Source: Sipunculus nudus
Taxonomy: Eukaryota > Annelida > Sipuncula > Golfingiida > Sipunculidae
DNA: 64,000 nt
NCBI GenBank assembly: GCA_026874595.1
Contig: CM049321.1
Location: 682,479 to 746,478, forward strand
Reading direction: 5' to 3'
This document shows, piece by piece, positions 27,590-40,083 of the stretch. Positions within the stretch are counted from its first letter, which is position 1. Each line of letters opens with the position of its first letter. The position numbers and the translations under genes are program-made. Under the pieces are notes generated by a model. The model did no database searches and was not told the origin of the DNA. It was given only the letters and a program-made list of their open reading frames with translations.

Positions 27590-28950
27590 CCCCTAATTCT
27601 TTTGTGCAGCTTCACACCTGTGACGCTTTTTCAGGCGGCGACTCGGGGATTTTCATCGGAATGTTAAGACCGTGACCAGCGCGCAAGCCCTGCCCAAAAT
27701 GTATTTCCGTGCAATGAGCGGTCACGCCGGTCCACTATAATCTCCATTGATCCCCCATATCCATTGTAACGCCTCTAAAGGAATTTTCTCTCTCAAAGGA
27801 AGTAAAGGTTTTTTTAATCCAAAGACCACATGACTCCGCTTTCAATGCTAGGGCTTTTCAGTTTGGTCAACACTTTGCACGGAGTCCAGTGATGTGACCA
27901 CCGTTTGACATTTTTTAGGGGGGGGACTGTATGTTGATTTTTATACATTTAAAAATATCTTTCAATGATAACCATGGTTAAAAAAAAATTGGCCAAGTCA
28001 TGTGTTTTTTTTTTTAAGTTTTTCTTTCAAAAAGAGCCTTACAACTTTATTATCATTCGGATTTGGTGGGGTCGGGGGGGGGACCTTGTGAGTGGCCGAA
28101 CAAATAAATACGAATGTGTTGCTCCACATGGGGACAAAGTAATGGTCCTTTGTAATAATGGTTTATAAGAAAATATATATTGTGATGATTCGTATTACCT
28201 CCATAATGAAATGGATTATTGATATATCTTCACCCTAACCCTCTGCAAAGGTTCAGCAAAACATTTTTTGCCTGTCATGCTTTTCCAGGAGGCGACCTGT
28301 AATCCCAACTTGACCCCATTACCGTTATATCGAATGTTAAGGAATTTTACTCTGTCTAAAGGAAGTAAAGATTTTAAATTCAAGCAAACATGAACACATG
28401 TCCACAGGAATCATTAAATAGGGAGCACTTTTCCGTTGAGTGGACACATTGAGCTGAGACCCTTTAAACGATAACCGTTGTATAGGTTTACAGGTATGTT
28501 AATTTTTATACATTCAGAAGTATCTTTCCATGATAATCACAGTTTTAATAGTTCGGCCGATTTATGGGTTGTTTGAAAAAAGTTTATTTTTCAAAAAGGA
28601 AGCCCGGCTGGGGGGGGGGGGGGTTCGCACACATTTGTAAGGGTCCTCAATTTTTTGGGGACTTTGAAACCCCCGCCAGGATCAGTAATCAGTCATTCGT
28701 TCTTACGTGCACGTTTCATGTAAAACATTGTCATGGTTCAGAAACACGGGTTCGCCAGGCGAGTGGCAGAATAACTGCATACGAATTGCATACTCGGGGA
28801 CAAAGGAATAGGCCCTTATAATTATTCCTTTGTGGCATTGTGATTATGGCACTTAAAAAATATATTATGGTGATTCAGATTACCTCCAAATATGTAATGG
28901 ATTACGGATGCAATTTTACTCTACCCCTCTACAAAATTTCAGCAAAATAT
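27590..28950. repeat. Tandem duplication with units of about 650-670 bases
   Basis: Two diverged units, about 27590-28260 and 28260-28950. Shared ordered phrases include aggcggcga/aggaggcgac, tcgaatgttaa, tctaaaggaa and aaggaagtaaag. Further on both have tgttgatttttatacatt, atctttc.atgataa.ca, a poly-G run, and gattaccTCCA...atggatta. A run of G (28075-28081 and 28608-28622) lies at the same place in both. No gene was recognised in either. Confidence 0.7.
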
Positions 28951-29690
28951 GTATATTACATTTGCGTTAATTTGCTGAAAGACAATGCAAGGAACCAAGG
29001 CTGAAGTGGTTTCTTTGCTAAATGCTTTTCATCGAAATAGTTCAACCTGCTTTATTTTTATCTGGGAGAGTTGTCAATTTTGCATCAGACCTGCTTATTC
29101 CATGACAATTTACAGTACTTAAACCAAATGTTTTATACTGTTGGAATATATTTTTCCTGGGCTTATCTTTTCACATTGGCAGCTATACCTTTTGCGTACA
29201 AGAGACTTCAACGATATATGTATGTGTATACAAATAACACGTGTCTGTAAACATGCCTTAGACTATACCCTCAACTGACTACACTGAATAAACATCGTGT
29301 TTCATGATGTTGCCTGAGCTTCAAATAATACAAAACATCTGTCATATAATTTCACGGTAGAATGCTTCTTTGTACAATCATTACACGTACGATAATTTTC
29401 AAGCAATGAAGCTGTCGGACCTTTGTTGTTTATCGGGAAAAAAATTCTCACTTAAAAATTCGTACATCCTGTATAAGCCTCACGTCTCTTTCCATAAAAA
29501 AATGGGAGATTTCTGGAAAAGAATATTTTTTCTTTCTATGTTGATATTTTGCGGAATGGTGTTCCATGAGAATTCTAGAAAAAAGTAATCTTTATATCAT
29601 ATAAGTGAAACACATGACAAAAGTTCCTGAAAAACCTTAGGATTAAAATATACTTCGTTTGGTTCCTATCAGCTCATTACAAAAATATAC
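28951..29690. other. AT-rich intergenic DNA
   Basis: Part of the insertion that separates the last exon of the lectin pseudogene from its other exons. No gene, repeat family or RNA recognised. Confidence 0.4.
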
Positions 29691-30799
29691 ATCAGATAGA
29701 GCCGTGGATTTTCCACGGAAGCAGCCAGTATACATTCAATACAGAGAAGAATTTGGTCACTGTCACAAGACACCGGTGTCCACTGTATTTAATGCCCTCT
29801 TACCTTGCGAGCATCATGTCCCACAATTGTGTAAAAGTCGCTGTATGTTTGGTATCACCATTTCCAGGGCCATACGTTTCACGTTTTGTGAGAGAAACAA
29901 TATCAGAAAAGTAAAGGCTGAGCAGTCTGTATGGATATATTTTCTTGTTTCCTGAATTGCCCTCACACGAATTGCCTTCTTGGATCAGACTGAGGGAATA
30001 TTCCAATAATCTTTATATAATTTTTTTTTGTTGGGCGTAACTACTTTTGGTTATTTACTACTGCGAAGAATGATTCTACACAGGGGAAAATGTATAACAT
30101 TACAGAAAAATGTAACGTGAAAATACAATACCTTTATTTGTTTGACAACCGTCCATTGAACCAATACGTTATCAATCATGGTTTCAGATTGGTTATCTCG
30201 AGCCCGAACCAAAGGGAATTCACCTTGTTTTTTAGGGCATTTATAATTGCAGTACTATGGCTGTCCTCAACGTTCACTGGTAACAGTGTCCTTTCCCCAT
30301 CGCACACTGATTTCGCAAATTTGAACGGAAACACAGCTCCATAAAAAGTTGTGTCCCCTGAAAAAAAAATATGATAACACTTTTGAAAAAGTATGAGTTG
30401 ACAGTTAACATAACACTGGCTGAACTTCATAGTTCAGTTTTTCATTAAAATGTTCATCTTCTTTCATTAGCAAGATGAAGTTGTTCTTTGGTGAAAAGGA
30501 ACCTTTACTGTTTAAGGAGGCCATACAGATGGAAATAGTCTTGGAAACTGCTTTTGGAGGTATTAACTGTACATTCTAAATTATTAAATATAACAGATCT
30601 CATTGCTACCTTCGTCAGCATCTATCTGAGTGTCCACGTATATGGAAACCTTATTTCTCACTTGCTTCGAGTATATAAACTACCGCACCCCAGGTTTATA
30701 TTTCTGCAAATTCTTGAACGGATTGTGGTTGCAAGCTCGCCAGTAGCCTTCCGGGATAGAACACTTTTGGTTAAATGGCTACATAACATCCTCAAACAG

Positions 30800-32153
30800 G
30801 AAGCAATATAATATATTTCGTTTAGATATGGTTAATTTCTAACTGATAGAAGCCCGTGTAGACTAGAAAAGAAGAAAAAAAACGTTCGTATCATAATGGT
30901 TGTGTTATAATCAGTATCTAACTAACAGTTTCTCGTTTTAGTTGATGATATCATAATTAATATTCCCTCCATTTTTTCTAATTGTTTTCATTTCTCTCTG
31001 CCTGTTTTGCTCTTCACACAGACATGCACACCAAGTAAAACACTATCAGAAAACCACTCTTTGGATAAAAGACAAGTTCCTCGAAAAATATACATTTATC
31101 TTTTCTATGGAATTAAACTTTACATAATCGTGCTTTTCTAAAAGTTAACGCATGTTCCCCAATATTTTATTCCGGAGGTGCTTTTATTGCAATGTAAATT
31201 TCATGTTAATGACTGACTTCAATTTAACAAAACATGTACCAGACATTTAGAGGGCTGAGAGGTCTGCCTTATCACACGTTCCAAAGGGAGCGGACATTTT
31301 TAAATATTTTTTTCCTGTATTCTACAGGTTTTACTAGCGACTGTTGGGTTTCAACACCCGCCTGTGGAAGAGTATACATTCGCATGCACCGTGCAACATT
31401 TTGTCGAGTTTAATTACTTACCATAAACTCGGGAGTATAAGCCGTGTTACTCAGTCAAGATGATGAATCAGTGATCAGTCAGTCATTCACAAAATGGGGT
31501 ACAAGTCGCCTTACCCTGTTATGGCAACAACCCATGATATTTAGGGAAAACAAACAGCCTTTTTGTTAGACATAGTATAGGTAAGGCGTTGTATAATGAG
31601 TGTAATATAGGCAGTGAAAAATGTACACCTGGCTTAATATTCAAAATAAAAAAAATCATATCTATATCTTTAATCTTAATATGGAGTAGGTGCACACAGA
31701 AATATACACGCCAATGTGATTCCTAAAATATTCATTTATGTATCTGATCCCCTTTTACATTTTTGATACAGATATGGTAATTGTAGATAATTGATCAGTT
31801 TTATTTTCAATATCATACCAAAACCTAGACTATTCTGTTCGAAGTCGTTGACCAAAAAAACAGTCATATTGGCTAGCTTTTCATTAATAAACATCATTTT
31901 CCTGATGCTGTTACAGCGACAAATGACTTCCTGGATTCCTTAATACAACGATCTGTCTTTCCGTTTTCTATTTCACAATGTATAAGGTATCCTTGCAACA
32001 GTTGTGGTGAAAAATATTTAATTCCATCTTTTGCAACTGAAGTAGTTTGCTAATATTAGACTTACAAGTCACATTTAAAAATTGAAGTATTCAGGTTACA
32101 CCGACGGAACGCCGTCACTAGAGCTTCTAGAGATCCTGCTTTGCTTCGATAAC

Positions 32154-32154
<1 letters not shown>
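30800..32154. other. AT-rich intergenic DNA
   Basis: No coding frame of note and no named repeat; lies between the minus-strand lectin pseudogene and the MITE at 32212. Confidence 0.4.

Positions 32155-32211
<57 letters not shown>
32155..32211. repeat. (TA)n microsatellite left of a MITE
   Basis: Near-perfect TA run that ends at a MITE-like insert; a second TA run (32383-32449) continues on the far side. Confidence 0.95.
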
Positions 32212-32216
<5 letters not shown>

Positions 32217-32380
32217 GAACCCCACAATTACGACCACCTTTGGGATTGACCAAAGTGGTCGTAATTTGGGGGTTTTGGGTGGTCGTATTTGTGAAACCAT
32301 AAGTTAACTGGATCGTATATACGTAACAACGAAAAGTGGTCGTAATTGTGGGGTTGGTCGCAATTGCGGGGTGCTCGCAA

Positions 32381-32382
<2 letters not shown>
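32212..32382. mobile_element. MITE-like element inside (TA)n
   Basis: About 171 bases with inverted ends: left tggaaccccacaattacgac, right gtggtcgtaattgtggggtt and ggtcgcaattgcggggtg. The 18-base motif accccacaattacgacc is present about five times in both orientations, and 32230-32265 forms a hairpin (acgaccacctttg...caaagtggtcgt). It has no coding capacity. It is surrounded on both sides by (TA)n, consistent with insertion at TA, as in Tc1/mariner or other TA-targeting transposons; the family assignment is inference. Confidence 0.7.
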
Positions 32383-32454
<72 letters not shown>

Positions 32455-32732
32455 TAAATATTTCATTTCATAAGATATAAAAATTCCATATTATGCATGG
32501 CATTTTGCAGATTTTAGTTGTTTAATCATCGAATGTGATAGAAATATTTTATTGTCATAAGGATAAAACAGCTATATTATATATTATTAATTAGAATGAC
32601 ACATTATTACATTTAACTAACACATTTAGAACTAGAGATAAATCATCTCATGGAGGAACTGGTAGCAAAACCGACATGAATTTAAGTAGTTTCCCAACAC
32701 ATATCAAAATAAATGTGTGAACAGTCAAAATA

Positions 32733-34744
32733 ATGAGTATAATTGTTTCGTTAAAAATTTTCTTAAGTTGGCTTTGTTACCTCCGGTAAACAAAAAGTTA
32801 TCTCATAATCACAGAGAATTATCAGTAATGTAATCCTGTGAACACCAATTTTTTCCGGTATTAAGGTTATTTCCGTTTTAATAGCGAACCCTTTCATTGT
32901 TAATAATACAATTCAAGGAATAATAAAGTGCAAGAAGGATATAACTTACTCAGTGATGATTTCATTATGACATGTAATTAAAATATATATATGTAGCAGT
33001 CACATGTAGGGATTAAATCGTTAGAGTGAAGCTGTGGCTCAGTCTTCATCATTTTCACAATATAAAACTCAAATGTTTAGATACTACTATACTTGCAATG
33101 ACTATTCAGCTAGTGCAAGGTTTGTTTCTCGTAACAGTTTACAGCAATATATTTATCCAGATGCTGTTTTTGATTTAAGTTGACGGTTTAAAAGATAGAG
33201 CATCAGGCATCTTACATTCGAAATCGGGAGACTTTCTGGTTTTGTTATACATGTATATTATAAATATTTATAACATAATACATTATATTTTAAAAATACT
33301 TAAGATAATAAGATAATGCTCTTATTAAAGTAAATATACTTATCACGGCATGAGCAGTTTCGGTAAAGCATACAACTACTGTCACAAGAAACATGAAGGT
33401 CTGCCCACTCTATCAGAGAAACAAATCGATGTTGTCCGTACGGCAATGAAGCAGTTTACCCTAACCTCTGCATGGATCAGCTTAGAAAAGGCCAATGGTA
33501 CTCGTAGCGCGTGGTACTGGATTAACGGGACAAAATACAGTAATGTCACATTTCTAATCAATCAACAACTGATATTTAGAATTATATGGCTCGTGTCACA
33601 TTGGTTTGACTCTTTTCTGTTTTATTTGAACCCGTTTAGTCACCTTTGTGATATATTTTAAGCGTTTTCTTATACTGTAGATGCTTCGTCAGATTTTACA
33701 AACGGGTCGTCAGATAAAGTTAGTGGTATGTGCGCCTTGATAAGAGAGGGCGAGATATTTTCGACTGCTTGCTACTCACGTGTCTCTGGGATCGCATGTG
33801 AAACTAAAGGTACTAGTTTATTAAAAGTAATACATTGTCATCCTATGGAAAGCTTAAATCGCGGTGCTTATTAGTATTGGATTTAAAATTGCAGTTACTT
33901 CAGATGATGCTCACTTGTGAACTTTCTTCTGTTTGCTTCTCATACCATATTGCCAATCAGAGTAGTATCAATAAAACAATATATAAAACTTATATTTTAT
34001 AAAACAATAAAAACGGAAGCGTCTGAACAGAGCTGGCCAAATAGGAAGTTATTATTCGATTACCTTTGAACATTAAAATCCACATATTAGATTGTGACCC
34101 CTGCAAATACAGTTGCCCCGTTGGCAAAGTTGCCGAAACACAATGTGTAAATATCATTTGCCAAGAAATCGACTGGTACAATGGTTATAAAATCTAACGA
34201 ACCAAAGTTTAGCTACCAAGTCTCTGCAAGAAACAGAAGAACAATGGAACTGTCTAACTGTTATGAAGCCTGGATTGGATTAAGGCAAGACTTCTGGCTG
34301 GACCCATTATATTTCGAAGGTAGGTTAGTACAGCGGAAAATGCTCGCACATATTTGCGGCTATTGGCGAATTAAAATATATGCTCCTGGAAACATTATAT
34401 TTGTCAAACAATTATCAAAACTAATACAATTTGAATGTCTTATGCATTGACACTTCATGCGATGTCACTATAGCCGTTGGATGAGTATATATATATATTG
34501 CTTTCATTTTATTGGCCAAACAATATATATGTTGTCACATGGATATTTGTCTTTAGACAGTACATTTCAATATTGTTGCAAAACCAATTATACGTTATGT
34601 ATACGTGCTTTCAGATGTGGATGTTCCTAAAATCTACAGACCATTGACGTTGCACAGCAAGCAGTGTACAATTTTTCGTCTGAACAAGCATATATTTCAC
34701 ATTAGTTTCTTGTAGTGACAAAATGAACACCCTTTGCTTAAGCA
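32733..34744 (+). pseudogene. Two-CTLD lectin gene, plus-strand copy, frameshifted
   Basis: Exons: candidate signal exon 32733-32785 (MSIIVSLKIFLSWLCYL, donor gtaaac), 33331-33539, 33681-33809, 34091-34319 and 34615-34744. CTLD1 is well kept: SFGKAYNYCHKK, SAWISLEK, WYWINGTKYS, then MCALIREGEIF...CYSRVSGIACE. The linker is DCDPCKYSCPVG, and CTLD2 begins NIICQEIDW and CYEAWIGL. Exon 3 (linker plus CTLD2 start) and exon 4 each have a length that does not fit the phase, and both change frame part-way: near 34165, and between QCTIFRLNKH and LVSCSDKMNTLC. Splice sites remain. The first two CTLD1 exons are intact, so a short product could still be made. A possible final exon is at 35219-35306. The signal exon joins in phase 2, unlike its relatives, so it is the weakest part of the model. 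Confidence 0.72.
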
Positions 34745-35218
34745 GTGAGTATATTAAACAAGGTGGTTTTCAACCCCTACGACTTCTGTCAAGTGACATA
34801 ACATTATTTAACAAGACACAAGTTGTAAAGTTTCTTTTGTCCAAAGAGAATAAAATTAGGTGCGAGAGTAAACTTCATTTCTTTTGAATATATGGAAAGA
34901 TTAGGCATACTAATCCACCATTTATTCACGTTCCAGTTTATAACAAGTTTTACATTCATTTGGAAAGATACGTTTGATAATATAGGTTATAAATATGAGG
35001 AAAATTAATTCTATGAATTAAATAAGATTTTAAACAAAATGTTATAAAAATTCAGCCCGCGAACTGTGTAATGCGTCTTTTTTTTACCTAAAAACCTTTC
35101 TATACATTTATTTGTAATATTTATGCATCCTTTTACTTATCAGTCTGGGTTTATCCTTATCATTTATAACTAACACCATGCATCATCGTAAAACATTCTT
35201 GTCTTTAGCTCCTCAGGG

Positions 35219-35306
35219 CATGAAGAAACGGACATTCCTGGAACTCATGCACATGGCCCTACCCACCAACGTCAGGAATTTGGATGACATTAGGATTATG
35301 ACGTAA
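35219..35306 (+). CDS. Possible terminal exon (tail) of the plus-strand lectin gene
   Basis: An acceptor (gtctttag) is followed by a phase-1 frame of 28 codons reading PQGMKKRTFLELMHMAL... and ending in TAA at 35304-35306. An AATAAA signal lies at about 35421. It could be the tail of the CTLD gene upstream, but there is no homologue to confirm it. Confidence 0.3.
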
Positions 35307-35319
35307 AGTTGTCAAATGA

Positions 35320-37069
35320 GGGAAGCGATGGACAACCGCACCCCCACCTCTAGGTTTTCATCAACTCAGAAGCCTGTGTTTAAAAGCACCATTACTCGTT
35401 GGTTCAACAAGATTCCAGCTTTAATAAAACTGCATTCGTATCCGTAAAATGTTTTTAGAAACAAAATAGTAAAACCATATTTTGATATCGCAATTAAATC
35501 TTTGATAAATGTACTTGTAAATGCCGTCTTGTAAATACTGGCAATTTGTCTGGCGGGGCATGATTGTTATATTATTTTAAATCGGTGATTTTGATTCTGC
35601 GATCTTCAGAGTGACCACATTTTTTACACAAAGTTGTTTTCAGAATTCCCCTAGAATTCGTAGTTTGTGGAATCCTTTAACAATAAAGGATAAATTGTTG
35701 GGCATTCTGTTTCGCCCTTTTTTTAATGTGGCTCTGTCGTGTTTTCTCTCTGTGTTAGCTGGAATGGCTCGATATCAACCATTTGAATATCTTGAACCTG
35801 TCTTAGTGTGCAATCGTTACTAGGATGTAAATGTAGTTTCTTGTGAATAACTGCAAATTTCCCAATCAACGTTTTTGGAAATGGCGTTGAAATAGACGAT
35901 AGGCATTGCTGAAGTAAAACCATTCTTCTTTCAACGGTATAACAGCTTTTTACATAAGTTCTAACAGGACTTAATTATAATGAACGGTTACCACCAGTTT
36001 GTTTTTTAGTCTAATGCTATTGGGAAATAGTTCAAATCATTGAAAATCATTTGTTAACCATGCATATGGCCTCCCTCCTATTCTATAAGGTAATTAACCT
36101 GTACTGCAGAATAGTGTATTCACGGACATTTATGAAATCGATAGAACCAGCGAATCAGCTTATGGTTCACACTGCGTTCTTGATTCTTGTGGCAACACAA
36201 GAGGGATGATACAGGGCTCAGATATATTTATTTTTCTAATGTGAGTAACACTGACGTTACGGATTAAACATAAGTATCAATGGCAGAATATGTCAAAACC
36301 TTGTGATTTAGTTATTTAGTTTTAAAAGTGTAGATTTTAAAATCTGTGTGCTCGGGAATGTGCGTTACCGACATAATACAATGGATCGAAGTTTATCCGA
36401 AGTGAGGGAAAGATATATTCCTGTTTTAAACCTCACATGATATTAAGAAGGCGATCTCCAGGCTAGAAGATTGCTATGGTCAGCTTGCTTTACGAATAGA
36501 CTTTCCCTAGATCTTTTATGTCTTGGTTTATTTATTTTGTGTTCACTTTCACTTTATATCACAGTGTCCCTGTTTTTTTTATTGTGTTTAATAGTAACAT
36601 CTAGATTGTTTGGCCATCATACATAAGGATTTATTTATGTTCATGATAATACAGTTTCATATCCTATACTAAACAATAATTAGCAGTATTTTATTACTTT
36701 TTGTCCAAGTTCACTGTTTTCTTGTTCTGTGAGAGCAATGTGTGCAACTGTGGTCCGTTACTTTGTTGTTACCAAATAATTTTCACCTTTACACCTTTGT
36801 TGAAGGTTAGCAATATCGTAAGTGTACTTTATTGACACTTCCACCTAATTTCATACCATATTCAGGGAGTGCTTGAAAAGCTGAGTTCAGCCAGGGAAAG
36901 GGAGCAATATAGTCTACTTGATGCATTTGATTAATTTAGCTGACCAAAATAAACTCCTTAAAACTGTGGTATGTCTAATTGGTCACATGTTCTTTACAAG
37001 TACAGACATTAATACAGATAATTATTCAGAGATTTCCTCTATAATAGGTTGATTGCAAAATTAGGGAAA

Positions 37070-37133
<64 letters not shown>

Positions 37134-38094
37134 GTACGCTCCTAAAACCTACTCCATGAACATGCGCACTGCGCGTAATGACAATCTGCAATGTTCCGGT
37201 TCAATAAGCGCGTGTCGCAACACGGCCCAAGTGAAATTAACAAAGAGCAAGAAACTCCAACAGTTTCCTCGCCTTAAACGTAAATGTATAACTGGTACTT
37301 TTATGACTTGAGATATAACTAAATATCGGTCTTCTTGAAAATATTACGGACCATTTGCTTCTCTACCAGTCGTCGCCGATAGGAAAATGTCTTTAGAATG
37401 CGTTTGCTCAAGAGATCTGGACCCTCTCTGGAACGTCTTGGTTTACACACACCCCACTCCGTTATTCCCAGGTAATTTTAGTTGGTAGTCTGGGATGCGT
37501 ATCATACAAAATATACAACAACTGGATAATGACTGGATATTTTCATCAAATATGAATTTAAGTGGTATCGTATACATCAATGGTGGACGCAAGATGTAGT
37601 TTGCGAGAGTAAAGAGCTGTGATAAATAACTGATTGTATACGGTTCGTTCATTTGACTGACAATGGCAGGAGTCAACTGTATTCAACAGTTTTGACATTA
37701 TCTACACGAACACGTTTATTTTCTGTCATGTTTATAGTCATATTAAAAACCATATTCGGTCCATTAGTTTTAAGTCAATTAGAGTACAATAATCCACACA
37801 GCTTTCTTGTTGTTGTATTTCAAAAGTTATACATTTTTGTAATAAACATTAAATACTGTGCATATATATATGTATATTGTATACCACAAGGTATAAATCT
37901 AGAACATTTTATATTCTCTTTTATTTTCTACTTTGCATGCACACAGTTACAATGGGTAAATATTGAGAGTTGGAGATTTCTGGCTAATTCTGTTTGAACT
38001 TTCCATAATAATAGTCCTAAAGAAGTAGATGAAATGAAATGTTAAAAACGACTCGTAGAAGTACCTTCTTTATTGGAATGCAAACTTATATAGA
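35320..38094. other. AT-rich intergenic DNA
   Basis: No gene supported. A compound (TA)n/(TG) microsatellite occupies 37071-37133. The open frames at 35611-35823 and 37653-37997 are hydrophobic and AT-driven, with no recognised domain. Confidence 0.45.
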
Positions 38095-38931
38095 TGTAAC
38101 GGTTCGTTCAATATAGGCACCTTATCATCAATTTTGTACCCTTTATATATTATCACTCATAGGCTCTATTATTTTTTTGTACAGTGGCCATATCGCTGGC
38201 CATTTCATTGTTTCGCTGGTCATACTTGCTTGCAAACCAGTTCCACTCCCGGGGACCGGTTCTCGTTATCATGAACTATTGTAATGAACGGGTGTAATAG
38301 AGCGGAAGGTTGTGGTCACCGCGAATGCTCAGGACGAACTGTCCAGGAGATTCAGACTAGCGCTGACTCTCCGTGTAGGCAGTTCGTCTACAGATATTTC
38401 TTATGTTCAGGTAGGCCTTTTTCAGTGTATCTTACGAAGTCATAAAATAGCGACTAATTTTAATTTATTATTCAAGAAGTAGTCCTTACTATTCTAAGAA
38501 ATATAACTAATGTTTATGCTGCTTCTGTAAATGTTCAGAAACGAAGTATTTTAATTGAAGGAATTACTGTTGGAATTACTTGTTCATAAAAAGATCAAAT
38601 ACGAAGTATTTAACCGTGGATAAAGTATAAAGTGACACACTAGTCGTTAGTGCATAGTACTTTATGTATATTTATATTATTACCTACGTATATTTCTTGT
38701 TAAATTGGTCTCTATAAAGGGACCAGCGCTGACTCTCCGTGTAGGCAGTTCGTCTACAGATATTTCTTATGTTCAGTTCCAGTGACAGTACCCTGTATAT
38801 ACTGCACTTGCACTGTGTAAATAAACCCTTATGTACAACAACCTGGTTTCGCTGATGTATTCGCTCTTCAATAAACGAACTTGACAAGAAAGTGGATCCA
38901 AATGCAGACTAACCGACGGACCACTGTTACA
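38095..38931 (+). repeat. 5' LTR of element 2, with internal duplication
   Basis: Starts tgtaacgg and ends ctgttaca, directly before the primer-binding site. A block of about 55 bases (agcgctgactctccgtgtag...cttatgttcag) occurs at about 38357-38411 and again at about 38722-38776, with about 310 unrelated bases between. Without that insert the LTR would be about 470 bases. Confidence 0.85.
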
Positions 38932-38933
38932 TA

Positions 38934-38949
38934 TGGCGCAACCTGCAGG
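38934..38949 (+). other. Primer-binding site of element 2
   Basis: TGGCGCAACCTGCAGG begins two bases after the LTR end; TGG is complementary to a tRNA CCA end. The tRNA was not identified. Confidence 0.65.
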
Positions 38950-40083
38950 ATGTTTTGAAGAGTTTATATTTATTATTTTGTGAACAATTTATTCGAAAAA
39001 AAATTGCTTAATTCTAAGTTTCTGTCACTAGAACGTTATTGACAAGAAAAGTCGCATGTGAGTGTTAAGTCGCCGGGACGTTTTGAGCTGTGACTGTTTA
39101 GTCTTCATAAACTGCGCGCATAATTTGATAATCAGCACATTAATCCTTACGAAATATAAAAAACGTTCGTTTCTTTGTGCTTTGATAACATTTTTCTCTT
39201 TGACTGAAGCAAGCAGGAGCCAAAACAACAGGTGACCGCTATCCTCACGCGTTGGCCTCGTGTGCAAGGAACCGTGTCGTCGCTGAAAGAGGTATACATG
39301 TGCTGCACCTGAAAACTTTCTCCTGGCTTTATTTCACACAAGAAATAGTGTGGACTTGTGAATTTGGACTTAAGTTCAACTTTCAATGGTTCGTTTTAAA
39401 ACGAACATTTGCGCTCAAAACTGACTTCAGCCGAGAAATTGGTGCCACCTTGGAAACGCTGGTGACCTCTAGCGGAAGTGTCAACGAACTTGTGTTTAGT
39501 GTTTGGACTCGGTGTTGTGTGTTTACATGGACAGCTGTATTGGAGGTCTTGTCATACTGGACTGGTAAGCTACGCTTATATTGATAGGTTTATTGATACA
39601 TGTTTAAGTCATAGATAATGGTAACTTTATGGTGATATTGTGATATTGTGATATATTTGTACATTGGTGAATTAGTTTATACTTCAGGACACTTAATACC
39701 TCAGGGTGTTATCAGTTTGATGAAATAGTAGGCAGTACACCTTGGGCTTATTATAAGTCAGCTGATAGAATCAAAATCAGTTTAGAATTTTTCAATATTG
39801 CCGGAAACACCGTGGCCGCAATATATCAATTAACTTTACATTATTATTTTGAAAAGCCTGACTTGAATAACTGCATTTACGTATTGTTCACAAGAAAGCC
39901 TTGTTGCAAGGTAAATGAGTTTTCATAGGCTTTACCCTCATTCCTTCTAGTATTAACAAATTTTTCGGCGAATTATTGCCAGTTTCGACTTAATTTTTTC
40001 ACCGGAAATTGTGGATAACTTTTCTTTTCTATGATAGGATAAGATTAAGCACTTTGTCATTTACTGTTACATCGTTGATCAAG
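38950..40083 (+). other. Untranslated leader of element 2
   Basis: About 1.1 kb between primer-binding site and gag start, long for such elements. It holds a good splice donor (ctggactg/gtaagc at about 39564) and an acceptor (tttctatgatag at about 40038). An intron removing about 475 bases just ahead of gag is possible; this is conjecture. Confidence 0.45.

Larger units (their letters stand above)
27245..30357 (-). pseudogene. Decayed copy of the two-CTLD lectin gene
   Basis: Minus-strand relative of the gene at 2171-4166. The CTLD1 first-half exon (30357-30142) keeps its acceptor (tttttcag) and phase, and matches SVCDGERTLLPV and SLWFGLEI. It then hits a TGA, and its donor GT has become AC. 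The next exon piece at about 29890-29808 matches the second half of CTLD1 (GPGNGD) but is joined directly to the end of the CTLD2 exon (29795-29740), so the CTLD2 first-half exon is missing. The last exon (27290-27245) has TTC TAG in place of TTC AAG. The position of the signal exon, near 30670, keeps a tctcac donor but contains a stop. Not functional as read. Confidence 0.75.
26930..33130. repeat. Diverged second copy of the 1850-5700 segment
   Basis: Collinear matches on the same strand: 1855-1965 with 26935-27060, 2030-2110 with 27100-27165, 2150-2280 with 27218-27290, 2370-2440 with 29740-29795, 3198-3265 with 29808-29875, 3540-3755 with 30140-30360, about 4200-4290 with about 30690-30790, 4955-5100 with 32665-32800 and 5570-5680 with 33030-33130. 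The second copy is longer because it contains insertions at 27300-29690 and 30800-32600. Both copies therefore contain the minus-strand lectin gene. Confidence 0.75.

Noticed and set aside
29733-30006. The fused CTLD exon as an active novel gene
   Set aside because: The frame has stops and a neighbouring exon has lost its donor, so it is described as a pseudogene.
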